Shown here piece by piece: positions 36,990 through 40,187 of a stretch of DNA of 40,187 nt. Every line of letters begins with the position of its first letter. Position 1 is the stretch's first letter. Below the pieces are notes generated by a model. That model was given only the letters and a program-made list of their open reading frames with translations, did no database searches and was not told the origin of the DNA. The stretch spans positions 1-40,187 of the IMG/VR virus record IMGVR_UViG_3300023106_000020. One strand, given 5' to 3'. A program made the translations under genes and the position numbers. The stretch comes from a virus.

Positions 36990-37148
36990 ATGACACAGTG
37001 CAGCAACCTCGACGCATTCATCGCAGCGAACCCCGCCGATAAGCGCGTCATCGCCTACAAGGCTTGGTCGGCACGCCCGATCGCCAAGGTGGGCTTCCGC
37101 TACCCCTCGGGCTTCAAGTCCCTCCTCGCCGACGCAGCAGCGGCATGA
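36990..37148 (+). CDS. Hypothetical small protein, 52 residues
   Basis: ATG 36990 is 5 nt after GGAGG (36980-36984). It is the first gene of the rightward operon. The product MTQCSNLDAFIAANPADKRV, IAYKAWSARPIAKVGFRYPS is compact and unrecognised. First genes after such promoters are often regulators or anti-host proteins; no specific claim is made. Confidence 0.6.
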   Translation: MTQCSNLDAFIAANPADKRVIAYKAWSARPIAKVGFRYPSGFKSLLADAAAA

Positions 37149-37387
37149 GCGAGGCTGTGAACCAGCGCGCCGCATGGTGGGGGCAGTCTTACGGCTTCCC
37201 CGCCACGCTGGCCGGCGCTCAGGCCTGTATGCGCCAACACGGCAGCTGGACCTTCATGGGCTTTATCGCCCGCTGTGTCCGCATTGCCGAGCAGGCGGGC
37301 CTTCGCCCTGCATCCGACCGCACCCGCTTCGACCAGATCGTTCTGCGCGAAGCCATCGCTGACACTCTTCGGAGGTTCCCGGCATGA
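37145..37387 (+). CDS. Hypothetical protein, 80 residues
   Basis: Starts in an ATGA overlap. The product contains AAWWGQSYGFPATLAGAQAC, MRQHGSWTFMGFIARCVRIA: helical with several Trp. No family. It ends in another ATGA overlap. Confidence 0.55.
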   Translation: MSEAVNQRAAWWGQSYGFPATLAGAQACMRQHGSWTFMGFIARCVRIAEQAGLRPASDRTRFDQIVLREAIADTLRRFPA

Positions 37388-37620
37388 ACGCCCCCGCCAA
37401 CATCATCCCGTTCCCGCGCTCGGCTGACCTGCCAGCATCGGTCATCACCGCCGCGGCCCTCGCACTCCCCCCGCTTCAGCAGATCGAGCTTATGCGCTTG
37501 CTCGCCGGGGAGTTCAGCTATTCCTACGGTGTAGACGAGATCGACCGCGGCATCGACATGGTGCTGGTCGACCTGCGCGATGGGTCTGAGGCTGCTCGTA
37601 GCGATGGGTGGCGGTCGTGA
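37384..37620 (+). CDS. Hypothetical protein, 78 residues
   Basis: Opens NAPANIIPFPRSADLPASVI, a start seen in many alphaproteobacterial small proteins ('NIIPFPR'), then helices LPPLQQIELMRLLAGEFSYS. Function unknown. Coupled to both neighbours. Confidence 0.55.
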   Translation: MNAPANIIPFPRSADLPASVITAAALALPPLQQIELMRLLAGEFSYSYGVDEIDRGIDMVLVDLRDGSEAARSDGWRS

Positions 37621-37931
37621 GCGCCCTCGACAAGATGCGCGAAGAGATCGTTCACTATCTCGACAACAAGGTCACGCTGCATCAGCCGAAAGGCTACGGC
37701 ACGACGAAGACCAGCGGCTTCACGGCCGCGCTCGTACCCGAGTGGCAGCTGCGCAAGTGGCGCGGCGTTGCAATGCAGCCGGTCCACTGTGCGCCGTTCA
37801 GCAGCTACCCCGAAGACCGGGTCAAGCTGCTGGATCTCGCCCGCAAGTGCGAACTGTCTGACGACGCCAACGCGATCGAACTTGGCGACCTCGTGCGCGC
37901 CATCCTCGAAGACGAACAGGTGTCGGCATGA
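37617..37931 (+). CDS. Hypothetical protein, 104 residues
   Basis: The start is taken as GTG 37617, overlapping the previous TGA (GTGA). The product SALDKMREEIVHYLDNKVTL, PEWQLRKWRGVAMQPVHCAP, then an acidic helical end, is unrecognised. ATG 37635 is a possible later start. ATGA overlap to the next gene. Confidence 0.55.
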   Translation: MSALDKMREEIVHYLDNKVTLHQPKGYGTTKTSGFTAALVPEWQLRKWRGVAMQPVHCAPFSSYPEDRVKLLDLARKCELSDDANAIELGDLVRAILEDEQVSA

Positions 37932-38140
37932 GCCACATAGACCGCCCCGGCGCCTTCGAGCGCTGCCTGAACGACCTCGCCGGTGATCTGGTTGCTGCGT
38001 CTCAGGGCTTCACGGCACGCGAGGCTGACTACCGCGCCAATCGCGATCGGGCCTTGTCGTCGTTCGCTGTCCACGATGCTCGCGAGAAGGCCAAGCAAGA
38101 GGCTCGGTGGGCGCGTGAAGCGCAGGGAGGTGTGCTGTGA
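37928..38140 (+). CDS. Hypothetical helical protein, 70 residues
   Basis: Almost entirely charged helix (FERCLNDLAGDLVAASQGFT, then AREKAKQEARWAREAQGGVL). It may be a small coiled coil. Overlaps with both neighbours as ATGA and GTGA. Unassigned. Confidence 0.55.
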   Translation: MSHIDRPGAFERCLNDLAGDLVAASQGFTAREADYRANRDRALSSFAVHDAREKAKQEARWAREAQGGVL

Positions 38141-38700
38141 GGCGCCCCGACGTGGACGGCAGGCTCGCCGAGAAGCTGCGGCAAATCGCTACATCGCAGA
38201 CTGACAGTTGGGTGAGCGCTGGTGGCGTCTCTGGCCTGCTGTCCGGCGACGAGAAGGCTCGCATCCTCAACATCGCTGCTGATGTTTTCGAGGAATACAT
38301 CCTCGCCCACCGCCACCCCGCATACTCCGGAGAACGTCTCATGAGCGCGCATACTCCTTTCCCAGCGTCGGCTCTCGACGGTGTTGAGCGATTAGTCGCG
38401 CCGCATGTCAAGTCAGCTGCCGATCGTATCTACGAGGACGTGATGCTGACCGTGCAGGATTATCTGCGCGACAACGTCGAGTACAACATCGCGCAACAGA
38501 TTGCGACTGCCGAGCGTGAGGCAACATACGCCTACGGCAGACTGCGCGAAATGACTGATCACCGAGACGCGATCCGCGATGCGGCTTGGGCGCTTCTCCG
38601 TCGGTTTCCGGCTGACCAGCACGACGACTCGCCGCTGAAGGACGAGGCCGACGCCCTGCGCGCTGCCATCTCCCTCGCTACCGGGGAGACGCCACGATGA
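38137..38700 (+). CDS. Hypothetical protein, 187 residues
   Basis: Starts at GTG 38137. Helical throughout: RLAEKLRQIATSQTDSWVSA, KARILNIAADVFEEYILAHR, DYLRDNVEYNIAQQIATAER. An internal ATG at 38341 (LMSAHTP) after a loop could mark a second gene of 119 residues, since the two halves look separate. No family is recognised. Confidence 0.55.
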   Translation: MRRPDVDGRLAEKLRQIATSQTDSWVSAGGVSGLLSGDEKARILNIAADVFEEYILAHRHPAYSGERLMSAHTPFPASALDGVERLVAPHVKSAADRIYEDVMLTVQDYLRDNVEYNIAQQIATAEREATYAYGRLREMTDHRDAIRDAAWALLRRFPADQHDDSPLKDEADALRAAISLATGETPR

Positions 38701-38873
38701 CCCCCGACGCTACACAAGTCGTGCGCTGTCCTTCGGACCCGCGCTCTCATACTCCGCACGAAGCCCGCAAGCGGTCTTCGCCTTCGGTTTCGATCGCTAG
38801 CGCGGTCGCTGACCTCGCCATGTGGCTCGTCATCATCTCCGCCATGGCCCTTACCTGGATCATTCTCCCATGA
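38697..38873 (+). CDS. Small membrane protein, 58 residues
   Basis: ATG 38697 to TGA 38871-38873, with ATGA overlaps at both ends. A polar, His/Arg/Ser-rich N-terminal half is followed by a C-terminal membrane helix, ADLAMWLVIISAMALTWIIL. It would be a tail-anchored inner-membrane protein facing the cytoplasm. Function unknown; exclusion is one possibility. Confidence 0.6.
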   Translation: MTPDATQVVRCPSDPRSHTPHEARKRSSPSVSIASAVADLAMWLVIISAMALTWIILP

Positions 38874-39010
38874 TCAAAACATACGAAGGAGACGGCGGCT
38901 GGTACGCTGAGACCGTCCCATACCGCTTTCTCGCTATCGCCTACGCGCGCACTCGCGAAGCTGCTGTAGCGCGGCTCGAGAAGTGGCTGTCCGAAGTGGG
39001 GCAACACTGA
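38870..39010 (+). CDS. Hypothetical small protein, 46 residues
   Basis: ATG 38870 in an ATGA overlap. IKTYEGDGGWYAETVPYRFL, AIAYARTREAAVARLEKWLS is a beta-beta-alpha mini-domain similar in style to small HicB/DUF1902-like folds ('GGWYAE...G..TREEA...L'). No HicA partner is present. Unassigned. Confidence 0.55.
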   Translation: MIKTYEGDGGWYAETVPYRFLAIAYARTREAAVARLEKWLSEVGQH

Positions 39011-39507
39011 TGCGGTACGATCTCACCCGTATGCAGGTCGAGAGCGTCATGCTCGCCCTACGCGATGCGTTCGAAGAGGACGAGCAGCTCAAGCTGGACA
39101 CGCTGGAAGGCGAGACCGACCTGTTCGAGCTCGCCCGGCGTATCCTCGACGGCATCGAAGCGGACGAGGGCGATAGTGCCGCGCTGGCCGAGCAGATGGA
39201 AGCGCGCAAGGTCCGCAAGGATCGGTGCGCGGCCCGCATCAAGGCGCGGCGCCAGGCGCTGATCGACCTGCTGGCCTGCGCCGAGCTCGACAAGCTGGCG
39301 CTGCCCGAGGCGACGCTTTCGGTGCGGCAGACCGCGGCCAAACTGGCCGTCAACGAAGCCGCCGGCGTGCCCGACGAATACGCTGTCCCGGTGATGAAGC
39401 CGAGCATGGACCTGATCAGGGCCGTGTTCTCCGCCGAGACGCCGAACCTTCCAAACTGGCTGCGCGTCGAAGATCCGCGGCCGAGTCTGACTGTGAGGCG
39501 CAAATGA
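39010..39507 (+). CDS. Gp157-like protein
   Basis: A 165-residue protein from ATG 39010 (TGATG overlap). The helical core ETDLFELARRILDGIEADEG, MEARKVRKDRCAARIKARRQ and the pattern LPEATLSVRQTAAKLAVNEA, AGVPDEYAV match phage Gp157 (Siphovirus Gp157 family). In Streptococcus phages Gp157 has been linked to resistance to infection, but in most phages it sits beside annealing protein and ssb, as here, suggesting a replication or recombination role. Confidence 0.75.
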   Translation: MRYDLTRMQVESVMLALRDAFEEDEQLKLDTLEGETDLFELARRILDGIEADEGDSAALAEQMEARKVRKDRCAARIKARRQALIDLLACAELDKLALPEATLSVRQTAAKLAVNEAAGVPDEYAVPVMKPSMDLIRAVFSAETPNLPNWLRVEDPRPSLTVRRK

Positions 39508-40121
39508 CCGAGAACCTTCGCATCTGGGATGCCGTCTCCAAGACGAACCCGGCCAACACCAAGACCGTTAACCAGCGTGGAGGCTTCACGGCCATCAACG
39601 CGAATTCGCAAATCATGGAAGCAACGCGCCAGTTCGGCCCGATTGGTATCGGCTGGGGCTACATCGCCAATGACCCGATCTTCCATGAGACGCTGATGTT
39701 CGTACCCGTGACGCTTTGGCACGGCGACCGCTCCAACACCTTCGGCCCGGTACTCGGCTGCGAAGAATGGAAGGTCAAGGATCGCGTCGATAGCGATGCC
39801 GGCAAGAAGGCAACCACGGACGCGGTGACCAAGCTTCTGTCGCAGCTTGGCTTCAACGCCGACGTGTTTCTCGGTCTCTACGATGACCAGAAATATGTCG
39901 AAGAGCGCAAGCGCGAATTCGCAGCACCTGTCGCGCCAATCGACCCCAACGCCAAAATCACTGACGCACAGCGCGACTGGCTGATCGGCCATGCCGAACG
40001 CAGCGTCGGCGTCGCTGAGCTCTGCCGGCACTACGGCAAGACCACCGTCAAGGACTTCACCGTCGGCGAGCTCGAGCCCGCCCGCGACTGGCTCAAATCC
40101 CCTACCGCAAAGGCAGCATAA
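39504..40121 (+). CDS. Putative single-strand annealing recombination protein (Rad52/Erf type)
   Basis: A 205-residue protein. LRIWDAVSKTNPANTKTVNQ, RGGFTAINANSQIMEATRQF, GPIGIGWGY, then the DSDAGKKATTDAVTKLLSQLGF segment and ADVFLGLYDDQKYV follow the pattern of phage Rad52-like annealing proteins that stand next to ssb. The C-terminal 50 residues (TDAQRDWLIGHAERSVGVAE) are a separate helical tip that may contact SSB. Such proteins pair complementary single strands in phage recombination and genome circularisation. The stop overlaps ssb as TAATG. Family call is by pattern. Confidence 0.6.
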   Translation: MTENLRIWDAVSKTNPANTKTVNQRGGFTAINANSQIMEATRQFGPIGIGWGYIANDPIFHETLMFVPVTLWHGDRSNTFGPVLGCEEWKVKDRVDSDAGKKATTDAVTKLLSQLGFNADVFLGLYDDQKYVEERKREFAAPVAPIDPNAKITDAQRDWLIGHAERSVGVAELCRHYGKTTVKDFTVGELEPARDWLKSPTAKAA

Positions 40122-40187
40122 TGCAGTTCATCACCATCACCGGCAACATCGGAAAAGAGCCCGAGCAGCGCAACGTCAGCAGCGGCG
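40121..40187 (+). CDS. ssb: Single-stranded DNA-binding protein, N-terminal part
   Basis: ATG 40121 overlaps the annealing-protein stop. The 22 visible residues FITITGNIGKEPEQRNVSSG with the first two (MQ) are the start of an SSB OB fold. The window ends one base into codon 23, and bases 1-2 of the window would complete it in frame. The missing middle explains why neither end alone is a full gene. Confidence 0.88.
   Translation, partial: MQFITITGNIGKEPEQRNVSSG

Noticed and set aside
38934-40031. 365-codon minus-strand open frame
   Set aside because: Antisense to the Gp157-like and annealing-protein genes; Ser/Arg-rich end and no domain.
1-40187. CRISPR array, insertion sequence or rRNA gene
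   Set aside because: No regularly spaced repeats, no transposase motifs with terminal inverted repeats and no rRNA sequence were seen by eye.

Overview
The window looks like an almost complete genome of a temperate, P22-like short-tailed phage (podovirus), shown in its circular, excised form rather than as an integrated prophage. Two observations support this. First, the last 67 bases hold the 5' end of a single-strand-binding-protein gene and the first 227 bases hold its 3' end, in the same frame if joined, with roughly 30-35 central codons missing. The true circle is therefore probably about 100 bp longer than 40,187 bp. Second, the integrase gene is followed by a 46-bp copy of the 3' half of a tRNA-Pro(CGG) gene (attP core), and phage genes lie on both sides of it. 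GC-rich codons, a GapR-family protein and the tRNA-Pro sequence suggest an alphaproteobacterial, possibly sphingomonad, host. The host is inference.

Layout. A rightward early block runs from about 36.95 kb through the end of the window and round to 5.15 kb. It holds many small unknown genes, a Gp157-like protein, a putative single-strand annealing protein, ssb, two HNH proteins, NinB, a Lar-type anti-restriction protein, a putative excisionase and a tyrosine integrase. Beyond attP, an accessory block (5.4-9.0 kb) has a ribbon-helix-helix protein divergent from an unknown gene across three GCATATGC repeats, then a run of tightly coupled small genes. From 36.1 kb down to 9.0 kb nearly everything is on the minus strand, in this order: Cro-like regulator, zinc-finger and unknown proteins, GapR, DUF1064, GIY-YIG, O-like replication protein with a candidate origin inside it, Dam methylase, small genes, terminase, portal, scaffold, capsid, connector, a tail-region PhoD-like phosphatase, gp10-like tail protein, three ejection-type proteins including a lytic transglycosylase, tail fibre, and lysis cassette. 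One secreted-protein gene (12.8 kb) sits against this direction with its own terminator-like hairpin, as a moron would.

Control. The switch is at 36.1-37.0 kb. A minus-strand Cro-like gene and a plus-strand CI-like repressor without a protease domain are divergent. Two promoters, one for cro and one for the rightward block, carry the same arrangement of paired 15-bp palindromes ATRCG-N5-CGYAT set 25 bp apart. Genes are packed with ATGA or TAATG overlaps, so translational coupling is probably widespread. The most unusual items are the PhoD-like phosphatase in the tail cluster, the matched dual operator pairs, the RHH/GCATATGC module, and an apparently leaderless cro transcript.
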